DNA of 64,000 nucleotides from Adiantum capillus-veneris. Taxonomy: Eukaryota; Streptophyta; Polypodiopsida; Polypodiales; Pteridaceae. A model generated the notes under the pieces. It ran no database searches and had not been told where the DNA came from. It was given only the letters and a program-made list of their open reading frames with translations. Below, in pieces: positions 53,865 through 64,000 of the stretch. The DNA is taken from the NCBI GenBank assembly GCA_014529385.2, contig CM043952.1:155653057-155717056 (forward strand), in the 5' to 3' direction. The translations under genes were made by a program, and so were the position numbers. Numbering within the stretch: position 1 is the first letter of the stretch; each line of letters begins with the position of its first letter.

Positions 53865-55130
53865 TTACACTTGGTCTTCTTCTTGTGGCTTGTAGATCCT
53901 GGTTAAGGGGTTTTTGTGTTCATGTAGGATGTAAGACAAAACCCGTAATTTGAGGTCCTTGCAGATGGGCATGAACATCATAGAGTCCATCTCAAAGTAG
54001 CCTATATAGAATGCCTCCTCGAAGGTCTGCATGTAGTGGTTGGGAAAAAACACGATCCTTGAGAATAGGTCGTAAATCACCTTCATCTTGGGGGCATCAT
54101 TCAAATTGAAGATAAGACCCTTATAGCCCTCAAAGAATGAAGTCCATTTGAATTTAGTGCCTCTGTGTTCTTGAATGTGTTGATGCATGCAGAGAGCATA
54201 TAACATGTTTTTAGAATCATTTTGCATGCGATGTTTGGCTTCCCTTGAACCAGGCTGATCACTTGCTTTATGACCTTCCTCATGTAGGCAAGTGAAGGTG
54301 CCTCTCTTGGTTTGGGAAATACTTGGTAATACAACCATGTGGGGTGGGATGCAAGCATCTGCTTGAAATCAGTCCATCTTCTTCTTCGAATGATTGGGTA
54401 ATATGTTGGGTCAATTTGAATGTGGGTGGGAAGAAATAAATTTACATTTATTACTTGATTGTTCTCCCCCATAAATTTCTCCTTCCATTTGGGTCTGGCT
54501 TCTTTAATTTGTTCAGTGGTCCATTTTGTAATATCTACATCTTTATAGCTTCCTTCAGTATCTAGCAAAATTAAAGGCAATTATTCTTTCTTCTTTTCTA
54601 TTGTTATCCATTTGAGTAGTGGATAAGAAAGTTTTGGCTCAAGAACCTTCTCTCGTACCTATTATGGAGTGATTTACTTTGATAAATCTGATTTTAATAG
54701 ATGATGCTCATAGCGGAGGTTCTTGGCCACAACTTACTTAGTCAATGCTCAATGCTCCTCTGGTAGATGTGAGTACTCTTGAGGCAATTTGTGGGGTTCA
54801 ATTGAAGTACCCACATCTACTAGGCCTTCAAGCTGGGTGTCCTCTTGCTCTATCTCCTCTTCTATTTGCTCAAACTCAGGCCCTGTTTCCAAGGGTCCTT
54901 TCTGTCTAGGGGGAAGGTGTTGGAATTGCTCTACTGTTGACAATTGTTTCCTCAACTCCTTCACTTCCTTCATCAATATCTAGATGCTTTTGTCCTTTGC
55001 TTTACATTCCTCTTCCATGGCCTTACTCTTGGTGTGTAGAGCTTCTACTAAAGAGATTCTTGTTGTTTGGGAAAATTCCAAGGTCTATTGTAAATCTGTT
55101 ATTTTCTCTTTGTAGATATTAGTATGCTCA
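53865..55130 (-). pseudogene. element D accessory ORF, C-terminal half
   Basis: Coiled-coil part at 54749-55130 (MMKEVKELRKQLSTVEQF; Glu/Gln-rich) followed by the C-terminal domain: KWKEKFMGENNQVINVNLFLP, RRRWTDFKQMLASHPTWLYY, MRKVIKQVISLVQGKP, FFPNHYMQTFEEAFYIGYFE and KDLKLRVLSYILHE. A frame change near 54100-54330 splits the domain. The N-terminal half is missing. It aligns in layout with the aORFs of A and B, so the domain is conserved across three families. Confidence 0.75.
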
Positions 55131-55249
55131 AAAATGCTTGTTGGGATGAGTACTGGATCTTTTGTGAATTCTTCTAGCTATTGATTCTGATCAGCTATTC
55201 AACCATCTAGTACATCGAGCAAAATTATTTGCTTCTAAGCTAATGATGT

Positions 55250-55720
55250 AGATTCCTTGGCACTTTGGTGGGCTTGTTAGTATTGATTTTCCTTTTGATC
55301 GAAGGCAAGTTTACTGCTTTTCACTATGCCCTCTTGTTTTCAATGAGCGTGAAGTCTCTTGTTTCCAACTCAATAGCTCTTTGTCTGGCTCTTGTGATAT
55401 TTTTGAGGAATGTCCTTGTTGTCCAGATAATAAACCATATGTTGACTCCATTGTGGTTCCAATGCAATCTAAAACAATGTGGGTGGTTCCATCGATGGGT
55501 TACTCGTGCATGTAGCACAATTTAGAACATAACTATGTACATATGCTAGGCCAATACACTCCCAATTGCTTCAAGCACTGGCATGTCTCCTTTTCAAAGC
55601 ACTGGCTTCCATGAGATATCACTCATATGCTTTTGGACTAATGCATAGCCGTATGATTCCTTTGGAGCCTAGATGGTACATTTGTCCACCTATTAGCTGA
55701 AAGTTTTTGGTTTGCCTGAT
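55250..55720 (-). pseudogene. element D first H2C2 motif and truncated integrase start
   Basis: QLIGGQMYHLGSKGIIRLCIS then YLMEA and a C-x2-C (NCATC), the counterpart of A's 13.1-13.3 kb region. Then RARQRAIELETRDFTLIENK, matching A just before its second H2C2 (QRAIELEARDFNLIENQ). The sequence then jumps to aORF coiled coil, so integrase, second protease and second array are deleted. Confidence 0.65.
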
Positions 55721-57310
55721 TGTTTTTTGCTTCCATGTCTATTTCATCTTATCGAATTTTGCCACCATAGATCAAAAGATGGACTACCTCTTGAGATCAT
55801 TTTGGAACCATCTCAATGTTGAACGTGTAAGCGCCGGGTATATCATTGTCCAATCCTTTGGGTGCTTAATCATTGGGCAGCCTAGAGAGATGATCTGCTC
55901 TAAGGTGTGTATTTTCTTTTTACCACAACTGGGAAATCAAACTCAAGCAATATGATGAACCAACAAAAAATTCATCCTGCATTGCAAGGTTTGTTCACTA
56001 GATACAAGAGGGCTTGTTGATCTGTGAAGAAGACAAATTTGTTGGCCAAAAGATAATGCCTAAATTTCTTTATAGCATATATCATCCCTAACCTTCTCGT
56101 TCCATGGTTGTGTTATTTTTTTCCGCACTGTTTAATTGTTGACTAGCATAATAAACTGGGAAATCCATTGTTCCTTCTCGTGGTTGAGCTAAGATACAGC
56201 CTATAGAAAATTCCGAGGTGTCAATGTGAACATGGAATATTTTATCCCAATCTGGTGCCTTGAGTAATGGTGTTGATATAAGCACTTTTGTAAGTTTAGA
56301 GAATGACTCCTCGCACTCCTTTGTCCAATCAAAGACAAATATCAACCTATATAAGGGTTGCACAATGATTGCATACATATATATGAACCGTTGATAGTAT
56401 CCACACCGTCCCATGAAAGATTGTACTTGTTTTGCATTGGTTGGTCTTGGCAGCTCCATGACCACCTTAACCTTATCAAATTCTGTAGAGATACCATTTT
56501 CCAAGACAATGTGTCCCAAGATTCTGCCTTGTCTTACCATGAAGACACATTTTATTAGGATTTAAGAAAATTCTGTAAGTTTTGCATCTCTCAAATACTT
56601 TTCTAAGATGCCCAATATATTCAATCCTAAGAAGAGAGTGAATGTAAAGGTCGTCCATATATATTTCCAAGAATATTTGCAAGTATTGTTTGAGAGTGTG
56701 TCACATTAGCCTTTGGAATGTAGCTGGTCATTAGTCAAGCCAAAAGGCATTACCCTATAAGTGTAGATTCCCTAGTCCGTGGAAAATTCCATTTTGGATT
56801 GGTCGTCTACCACGATAGCCAATTGGTTGTATCTTGAGAACCCATCCAAGAAAGAGTAGGCTTGTTTGCCTGCCACTTTTTCTAGCTCATATTCTATGAT
56901 TGGTAAGGGATAGTTATCCCTTATAGTTGCAATATTTACCTTTTTTAGATTCACACATGTAATTTTCCATTTTCTTGGGTACAATCACAATAGGTGATAG
57001 AGCAGCCACTCAGTGTGTTCAATCTTGTAGATGAATTCCACCTCTTTAAGCTTATCAATATCCTCTTTAATTCATTTGGCAAACATGTCATTATAGGTAT
57101 AGGGACGTTGTTTGCAAGGTTTACCATTAGGCTTCAAGGGAATTGTGCATTGACATATCAATGGATCCACCCCCTTGAGGTCTTTGTATGACCATGAAAA
57201 AACATCTCTATACTCTTTGAGGAGTTGTATGAGCAACCCCTCTTCTTCTATGCTCAAATCCGTTGCTATGTAGACTGGTCTTCCAGCCTCTCTAGGTTCT
57301 TCCAAGTTTA
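55721..57310 (-). pseudogene. element D reverse transcriptase and RNase H
   Basis: PVYIATDLSIEEEGLLIQLL, FSWSYKDLKGVDPLICQC, QRPYTYNDMFAK, RDNYPLPIIEYELEKV, FLDGFSRYNQ, MPFGLTN, catalytic YMDDLYIHS near 56650, RQGRILGHIV, then RNase H KAPDWDKIFHVHIDTS, DFPVYYASQQLNSAEK and LRADHLSRL. Multiple frame changes and stops. Confidence 0.88.
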
Positions 57311-58330
57311 TTTGTTTTGCGTTTTCTGGGCCATCATAGGATGCATATTCCTATTTTCTCCTTCATTGGCTCAGTCATTACTATTTTTTAAATCTTGAAT
57401 GGAAAATTTTTTGATAGTGGGAAGAAACATTCATATTTTACATCTCGATGCTCCCTTCTTCCTCACTTTTTATTTCCATTGTCCACTTTTCTTTCAGGGT
57501 TCATTTGAGCTCTTGGCATTTCTTTTTATGCTCGACCTTGGTCCATTTTGGCTCTCCGAACTCATCCATCCCTGGTTCTTTTGGTTTCTTTTGTTTTGTT
57601 TTCTTTTCAATCTTTTGAACTTGCTTTCTCAAGCTCTTAAGAGCACTCTCTTTTGTTCTTGTGTCTCATGTTTTTGTGGACGGACTTGAGATTTTGTCTT
57701 TTATTCAATCTTCTGCCTTTACAAGCATAAAAATTTGTGTTTTCCCTCTTACTCTTGGCATTGAATTTCCTTTGGCCATTTTTAAGACTCTCTTCTTTGT
57801 GTAGCATTGTTATGTCCTAGGTATTTGATTTGGAAAATCATAAAACCTGACATCTGTTAAGGTTTCTTCTTGGTCACTCAGGTTGTCAGAGCATTCTTCA
57901 TCCATGTCATTCTCATACTTGAATTGCTCTGGAGATTCATAAAATAACTCTTCCTCTCCATCATCGTTCATCTAGAGTTGCCAAAATTTGTTTCCGTCCT
58001 AAAGGCTCTAATTTTGCTTCTAGAAAGGGCTATGTGTAGTCTTTGTCATCTAAAACCCTTTCTAAGATGCACTCTTCCCTCTTTAGCTTCCACATTTTGA
58101 AGCTCCACACATCCATATGGTTCTTTAGGTTTATCTTGGTTGTTGTTTCCATGTTTCTCATGTATATATGGTCATACCCCCAATCCTGGACCATTTTTAG
58201 TTGTCTCATGAATGGTCTTCTCAATATGATGTCATAGTTGTTCTTCTTGCCAAAATTGACAACATCAAATATATGCTCATATTCAATTCTGCAAGAGGTA
58301 ACAATTACTTTCTCTAGAAGCCCTCAAGCT
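57311..58330 (-). pseudogene. element D linker and first protease remnant
   Basis: The protease C-terminal strand NYDIILRRPFMRQLKMVQDW and YDHIYMRNMETTTKINLKNH parallels B's IILGRPFMRQVQLIQDW, with Gly to Arg in the conserved I-L-G. REECILERVLDDKDY follows. Between 57.3 and 57.9 kb is a degraded basic linker. Upstream of 58330 the active-site strand is gone and leader sequence begins. Confidence 0.75.
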
Positions 58331-59100
58331 TGAAGTCATTTGGAGTTGTAAGTTGTCAGCTAGGCCTAGATTTCACTGACGTCCAACTGCAGACACAAAA
58401 TGTGGCCTAGAAACTTGGAAACTAAACCAAATTCCACAAAACTTGACAAGTGACTTGTTTATAGTGTGAGTCAAGAAAGTAGAAAATTCCTTCATTTTGA
58501 CATGAAAGATGATAAGCACGCTTATCATCTCTTGTCCTAAAATTTCAAACTTTTCAAAAAATTTCAAAGGGGATTTGATATAGGCTAGTAATAGAGTGCT
58601 TGATTTGGAAAAGTTTAATTTGAATAGCCACTTGAATTGCATCAAAAACTACCAAACATAAAAAGTACTAGAAAATTGAGCTAAACTTGCCCACAAATTG
58701 TAAAAACTCATTCAAAGCTTATTAAACATACACTTGACTAGTGGAAACCAACAAAAGTGAAAAATAGTGCCTTTTTTATTTAAATAATAAGCATGCTTAT
58801 TATCTCTTGCTATCCACAGAGTTCCATTCTGACATTTTTTTGTCACCAAGGTTAGGATAACTATCCTACAAGTAGCTCAAAAAATTTGGAGTCATTCTCT
58901 TTGCTACTCAAAATTGAGTTTTTAGGATTTGAAGGTTGAAGCTTGGTCCTTTGGCCACTTTTGCAAAATTTAAACCGAAAATTTTGACCAAGAGTCCTTG
59001 TACGTATTTGAGATTAATAGACCCACTTCTATATTGCTGATTGTATATGAGTGATTATATATATATGGAATTTACTAGAATTATGCAAGGTGAAGCTTCA
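58331..59100 (-). other. element D leader (gag deleted)
   Basis: Non-coding. It joins the protease remnant abruptly, so gag was lost by deletion. It includes two palindromes. The upstream limit is uncertain; no LTR or primer site found. Confidence 0.5.
58507..58805 (-). repeat. element D palindrome pair
   Basis: Palindromes of 24 bp, half-site AGATGATAAGC (58507-58530, near perfect) and AAATAATAAGC/GCTTATTATCT (58782-58805), centres 275 bp apart. Same size and spacing as in A and B but a third, unrelated sequence. Confidence 0.85.
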
Positions 59101-59249
59101 CTTTGGCATTCTAAAACAATAGAACTTTGAAAATTCAAGACATGTTAGGATGTGAAATAAAAAGATCCGTTAAATATTTAAAAACCAAGATAGAATCTAA
59201 GGTAAATCTCAAGCATCATTGAAAACATTGAAAGTATGCCTAACTCAAC

Positions 59250-59870
59250 TCTCCTCTAAGGCTTCTTTTAGAAAGCCAATAAGGTGAAAGATGCACATTA
59301 CAGGTTATCATTTGAAAACAAAATAAAATAAAAAAATTGAAAATAAAAATATACATTATATTATTCATTATACATACATTATGCATCCACAAGCTAGATT
59401 CACAAGAGTCAGTGGCAAAAACCTCGTACTCTTTCTTCCACCTCTCTCTTCTTTCACAAGGGATGGAGGTAGCTTTATAAAATCTACTATGTGCGATTTT
59501 GACGTCCAATGAGCTGTAGTATAGTGGTAGTGTTGTTGAGCACGTACCTAATGGATTCAATTCAATCACATTGATCCATGTTTCGTACTGAAAATTGGAC
59601 GGTAGAACTGCTCTTCTGAGGGGGAGAGGCTTGCTAATTTTTTTGTGGGTCCAGAGAAGTATAATTTTCTTTTATGTCAATGGACAACCTCCATGGTGAA
59701 GGCACATTCCTTTTTGAATGTCTTTCATGAGCTCTAGTTAATCCAACCATAATCTCCAATGGTCTATATATTAAAAAAGGCTCCACTTAAATAATAAGGT
59801 GAAAGGTGCACATGACACATTATTATTTGAAAATAAAATAAAATTAGAAAAAATAAAATAAAAGAAATAA
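59250..59870 (+). repeat. direct repeat pair about 530 bp apart
   Basis: AATAAGGTGAAAGRTGCACAT followed by a TTATYATTTGAAAA/AAATAAAAT stretch occurs at about 59267-59335 and 59795-59860. The tRNA-like element lies between the copies. It could be the ends of a small degraded element; not resolved. Confidence 0.55.
59508..59575 (+). tRNA. tRNA-like sequence with A and B boxes (pseudo-tRNA or SINE head)
   Basis: CTGTAGTATAGTGGTAGTG near 59513 resembles the tRNA-Asp/Gly A-box region and GGATTCAATTC at about 59553 resembles a B box, about 35 nt apart. A complete cloverleaf with paired acceptor stem is not evident, so a tRNA-derived SINE head or tRNA pseudogene is more likely than a working tRNA. 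No poly-A or T-rich tail was defined. Confidence 0.45.
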
Positions 59871-60149
59871 TTTAAAAAACACATTAAAAACTAAAACAAA
59901 AGAATATATTTATGCTTTCATTAAATGATAAGTTTAATAAGCCTAAAGAATAATAAATCAAAATAATAATTTAATAAAATAAATCTTTGTGAAGTCTTTA
60001 AATAAAAGGACTCTTTACAAGTGCGAGTAAAAAATATCTATATATTGAATCACTACGTCACATTATGGATCAAACCCTCATGAATACTCTTTAATATTTT
60101 GTTTTGGAAAAGATTATGGATCAAACTTCTATGAATACTATTTAGTACT

Positions 60150-60600
60150 TTGTTCTTTGAAGTCTTTTTCTACATGCCAATAAACAAGGTGAAGATTCAC
60201 GGTGGCCTGCACAAGTATGTAATAGCACTTTTTGTGCTTTATAAAATGCACCACATTTGGTATACATGTCGACGAAGTCATCGTAACCTGATCCTTGCCT
60301 TCAACATACAAGCATATGTGATTGCATCTAGAGAGACACCCTTGCTTTGCATCCGCCTAAACCAGCACAGAGCTTATTCACCAAGTTGGGCATATCCCAT
60401 AATCGGTGCATTCCAAGAGATGCAATCCCATACAAGAAACTCCTCACACTCTTCTTGAGCTTTAGGAAGTGCACCACATTTGGCATGCATGTTGACCAAG
60501 GCTTCCTGACATGATCCTTGCCTTCAAGATGCAAACATATGCGGTTGCATCTAGAGAGACACCCTCGCTTTGCATATGTCTATGTAAATTGAAGAATCAT
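60150..60600 (-). pseudogene. pentatricopeptide repeat (PPR) protein fragment, decayed
   Basis: Minus-strand pieces in shifting frames read MQSEGVSLDATAYVCILKA, NMHAKCGALPKAQEE, ISWNAPIMGYAQLGE and then a second round GVSLDAITYACMLKA, with another KCGA-like piece. These are the classic PPR motifs of plant organelle RNA-binding proteins. Two repeat units of about 230 bp are visible, with stops and frameshifts throughout. The wording is typical of the large PLS-type families of ferns and lycophytes, as I recall them. Confidence 0.7.
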
Positions 60601-62380
60601 GTTGGAAAGGATAGCTAATGAGTGAACAGGTGCATGTCCTAATGTAAAAGTCGATGCAAATGCTTCCTCACAAGTGAGCACTTAAAAAGCCCCCAAATAA
60701 AAGTATTTCTGCAAGCTATGAAGTTTTCCAAATTTAAAAGAGCATTTTCAACTCAAAAAGCGAGTAAATATCTGATATACATTTCAACAAGAGAGGTTAC
60801 CATAAAGTCAATTTCTTCTCATAGATCCTCAACTATAAATTTATGCATTGAAGCATTGTCTGTCTCATCAATATCGATTGTTGAAGGGAGTTGACGTTGA
60901 CGATACACCAAGGAAAAGAAAATGCCTATGCCCAACCATACCGAGAATGCTATTGCCATCAAAAGCCAAATGTACTAGAAATCCCGTGCATACCATGCAA
61001 GGGGTGCGCCACAGACATGTGTGCATGAATCAGAAAGAGATGGAAGACATAACCCAGGATTCCCTTGGACCCACGATAAATTTAGATGCTTTGAAAGAAG
61101 GTTTAGTTTGTGGAAAACATCCACTTAATCTTTTGAATGATAGGTTCAAAAACATTAAGCCTTGTAAATTGATGAGACATGTGGGGACCATGCATGCTAG
61201 CTGCTTATGTGAAAGATCTAGAGCAAGATCCATAGAATCCCATAAACAAAGACTGATAACCTGGCCAGAACAGGGGAGGCCAACTCCAAAAAAGAAACAC
61301 CCAAAGAACATAGATCAGTCGCATACCAGAGAATATAGCTGATAGGGTGAGGCCCAATAGTACCCATCATCAAAACCGGCCGTTCAAGGTGCCACCATCT
61401 CCCAGAGCATGCCACAGTCAAGGAAATGTTCAAACCACACGGAAGAATCACCACATCCACATAGTAACATCACACCACAACCCATTCCGGCAAACATCAA
61501 CACCACTTCACCAATTTTGGAGAGTGGATTCGACCAAGAAGCAACCTCATGACATTGTGGAGGGCCAAGCTCCAACAAGATCCAATGCCAACACATAGAA
61601 AATTGCTACAGATTGTCGCCACCAATCTGTGTCATACAACATTACTCGTTTCCCAACTAATAGAACACGAACCCCTCCAAGTTCATCTTTGATCTGCCCT
61701 AGGCGAGCAATTACACCCCACCAAGGGGGTGGGAATCTTCCGAGGCCTTCAACCAAAAATATCCTTCTTCTGACCCTCCCTACACCACCAGGACATGCAG
61801 GAACAACTGACAGAATCATCCTCAAAACTTCCCTTCTCCTGTGCCTCGCCATCCCCATCTTGGCAATTTTTTAAATTGTAGACCTTTCAAAACCCTACAC
61901 AGGCACATTGAAAAACCTCTCGACCACTCACCCATGGGCCCCCCTACCCTTGTGAAGTAGCTAAAGCTATCCATCACCAAGCACGCGCAAAGTGGGAGGG
62001 TGCAAGCGTGCATGTAGACATAGAGTCACATAGCTCGCCTGAACATCTAGCTTTACGAATTTTCTTAAACTGCCAAATAAAGAGGTCCTCATATACCCCA
62101 TTCACTTCTTAATGGCTGGTGATGGAGACCTTGACGATTGTAAATAGTATCTTGGTGACCTAGCCACTCCAAAGTGCAAACCAAAGTAGATCTAGACCCA
62201 AAGAGCACTTGCTTGGTGAGAGTGTGGGATGTTGAAGGGGCTATTTTAGTCAAACCATCTCCCTTGCTGCCCACACTACTTTGCATGATGACTAACATTT
62301 GAATAGTTTAGTCCCAATTTTTTTTCAAAATTTACAATATTGAAAAGGTATCTAATTTTGTTTTCCTCCACCCTAACACT
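60601..62380. other. no recognisable gene
   Basis: Open frames up to 164 codons occur (plus strand 60848-61342; minus strand 61547-61858), but their composition and lack of known motifs do not support coding. The stretch AAATAAAGAGGTCCTC at 62080 recurs at 63647, so some dispersed repeat is present. Confidence 0.4.
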
Positions 62381-62382
62381 TC

Positions 62383-62970
62383 AAATGAATGTTACAAAGT
62401 CCCGAGCGAGTTCTTTCGAGCAAGCAATATCCGAGTAGAGGGGATTAAAAACTTGACTTGTCTACATGTGGATAAAAAGAAAGAGTGATTCAACACCAAT
62501 TTATTGCATACCACATGACATATTGTATTGGATCACTTTGCATCATAGTCCATAAGTATTGAGAGAGAGTAGATGTGTAAGAGAGATATAAAAATAGATT
62601 CCATTACTATACAAATATTCCATTTACAAGTACAATGTCTACACATTGATTTAAGTCATATGTGCACCACATAATATATTGTATTGAATCACTTTGCACC
62701 ATGGTCCATAAGTATTGAGAGAGAGTGGACGAGTGAGAGAAGAATCCATCACTATAGAAAAAAATTCATTTACAAGTGTGGTGTCTTCAAATTGAATCAA
62801 ATAATTGCAAAACATAAGACTCCAATGTCTATTTGAAGTGTTAATAAGGACAAAGCGAATTCTTCCAAGCAAGCAAAGAACTAAGCAAAGGGGATTAAAA
62901 ACTTGACTTGTCCACAAGTGGATAAAAAGAAAGAGTGATTCAACACCAATTTGTTGCATGCCTATATATA
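62383..62970. repeat. local duplications in X-Y-Y-X order
   Basis: Segment X (GGGGATTAAAAACTTGACTTG ... GTGATTCAACACCAATTT) occurs at about 62383-62505 and 62837-62960; segment Y (TATTGTATTGRATCACTTTG ... AAGTATTGAGAGAGAGT) at about 62510-62640 and 62668-62830. All are direct. A TA dinucleotide run follows at about 62964. Confidence 0.8.
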
Positions 62971-63735
62971 TATATATATCCATTTGCACACATTTTTGTT
63001 GCATCAAGAATAAGAATGCGACTATGAAACTCATGAGAATCCAAATGTAACACTAATATTTTTGCAAATCACAATATCAACAATGTTAACACAAAGATCA
63101 AGATGCCACCAATTAAAATCTTTACTTTGAAAAGTGTAACATAAACCTAATTACACTTGTAGCCTCTACAAATTATTTCATTGCCATTAGAAAGGTTGTA
63201 ACAATCTTGAGACACAAGCACTGATAGACAAGCAACATACTAGTAATGCACTAGTAGTCACTAAAATTTAGCCCAATCTCATTTGATGCTAATAGAGAGA
63301 TGTCCATATATATTAACATGGAATCCATCATTAGGAAGAGAATGGGGTTTAGGAGGGTCTCTTTATTTGGCAGTTTAAGGAAGTCAAACCTTTAGTATTA
63401 AGAAAGTAATTAAAGGACATCTTCTGAACTCAAACATGCAAATCCAAAATCTATAATCTCCGCTCAAAACGGAGATCATATGATGAAGTTATGGAAGGCC
63501 GAAAATCTAAAATTATCCACCTTTTTTTTGGGGGGAAATGTGCATCCTTTGATCACTCTTACACATCTCTTATACACCCACCATTCTTGCACACATGGTG
63601 TACACCTATTTTTCAAAATGTTAATCACCTCCATAAACTCATGGCAAATAAAGAGGTCCTCCTAGACCCCATCTTCGTCCTAATGCTTCATTCCTTGTTT
63701 GCAGGGCATAGTAAAGACTAAATGTAAGTCAATTT

Positions 63736-63738
<3 letters not shown>
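62971..63738. other. no recognisable gene
   Basis: AT-rich, no convincing frame. Confidence 0.4.

Positions 63739-63809
<71 letters not shown>
63739..63809. repeat. (CA)n microsatellite
   Basis: About 35 uninterrupted CA units. Confidence 0.97.
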
Positions 63810-63810
<1 letters not shown>

Positions 63811-64000
63811 CCTCTTAAGTATGGAGCCTGACTTACCCCTTGTAACTTTTAGTCTTAAAAACACACATTTGTAAGGCCCCCATTATGAGGAGAAGCCATC
63901 GTGCATAAGAAAACCACTCACCAAAAAACAAAAGCTCATGCCCACGCCGAAATATTCTCTTTTTGTCGAAATATTATGGCCAGATAGCGATCGAAAAGTG

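Noticed and set aside
59775-59790. GGCTCCAC as a tRNA-Asp primer-binding site for element D
   Set aside because: Only the first seven bases fit; the rest is A/T and no LTR end precedes it.
60848-61342. 164-codon open frame
   Set aside because: Scattered Cys, His and Lys without any motif or repeated pattern, no splice context; likely chance.
61547-61858. 103-codon minus-strand frame rich in Arg, Gly and Trp
   Set aside because: It overlaps a plus-strand frame of similar quality and has no recognisable domain.

Overview
The window is plant nuclear DNA made almost entirely of nested, decayed LTR retrotransposons. I see no intact host gene. The elements are plant-type Ty1/copia and Ty3/gypsy, with gypsy primer-binding sites matching tRNA-Asp. 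A decayed PPR gene at 60.2-60.6 kb has wording that reminds me of ferns and lycophytes. The species cannot be fixed from the sequence; a repeat-rich non-seed plant is my best guess.

Layout. Three large, related gypsy elements dominate. Element A (+, 1470-30365) has 913-bp LTRs and target-site duplication (TSD) CCATC. It is interrupted by copia-1 in its 5' LTR (1980-7183, TSD TTGAG), by copia-2 in its integrase (13909-19108, TSD ATGAG), by an unclassified 2-kb insertion (19398-21395, TSD CACCGT), and by a 471-bp inverted piece of a related element's 3' end (11989-12459). Without these inserts A is about 16.0 kb and lacks capsid, zinc knuckle and first protease. Element B (-, 31356-49664) is 18.3 kb, with a 916-bp 5' LTR, a truncated 3' LTR and TSD TTATT/TTATC. 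A and B both landed in an older minus-strand gypsy element, C, whose pieces lie at 1278-1469, 30371-31355 and 49665-52704. Element D (-, 52705 to about 59.1 kb) also landed in C and keeps a 1053-bp 3' LTR. From 59.1 to 64 kb the sequence is mostly non-coding, with a tRNA-like element, local duplications and a CA microsatellite.

The unusual biology is the shared plan of A, B and D. Pol carries two consecutive integrase-type H2C2 zinc motifs (A, B, partly D). After the integrase, A and B have a second retropepsin-like domain and a basic tail with repeated W-V-P-K-like motifs. A and B then have an internal polypurine tract and an apparent internal transcription unit: TATA box, AGAGAGAGCT motif 52-53 bp downstream, splice donor 139-140 bp downstream, a long candidate intron, and a branch site/acceptor next to a roughly 1,180-codon accessory ORF (aORF). 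The aORF has an N-terminal globular domain, a charged linker, a coiled coil and a C-terminal globular domain. It is not env-like and I cannot assign a function.

Both the leader before gag and the candidate intron before the aORF carry a family-specific palindrome of 22-24 bp repeated about every 285 bp. The half-sites are AGACATCCTAC in A, GTAAATAATC in B and AGATRATAAGC in D. The palindrome sequence differs completely between families, while its length, spacing and distances to the primer-binding site, gag start and aORF start are conserved. I propose, as inference, a co-evolving cis/trans system in which an element-encoded protein, possibly the aORF product, recognises the palindromes.

All copies are inactivated by stops and frameshifts. 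Many stops look like C-to-T decay of CAG or CGA codons, as expected for heavily methylated plant transposons.
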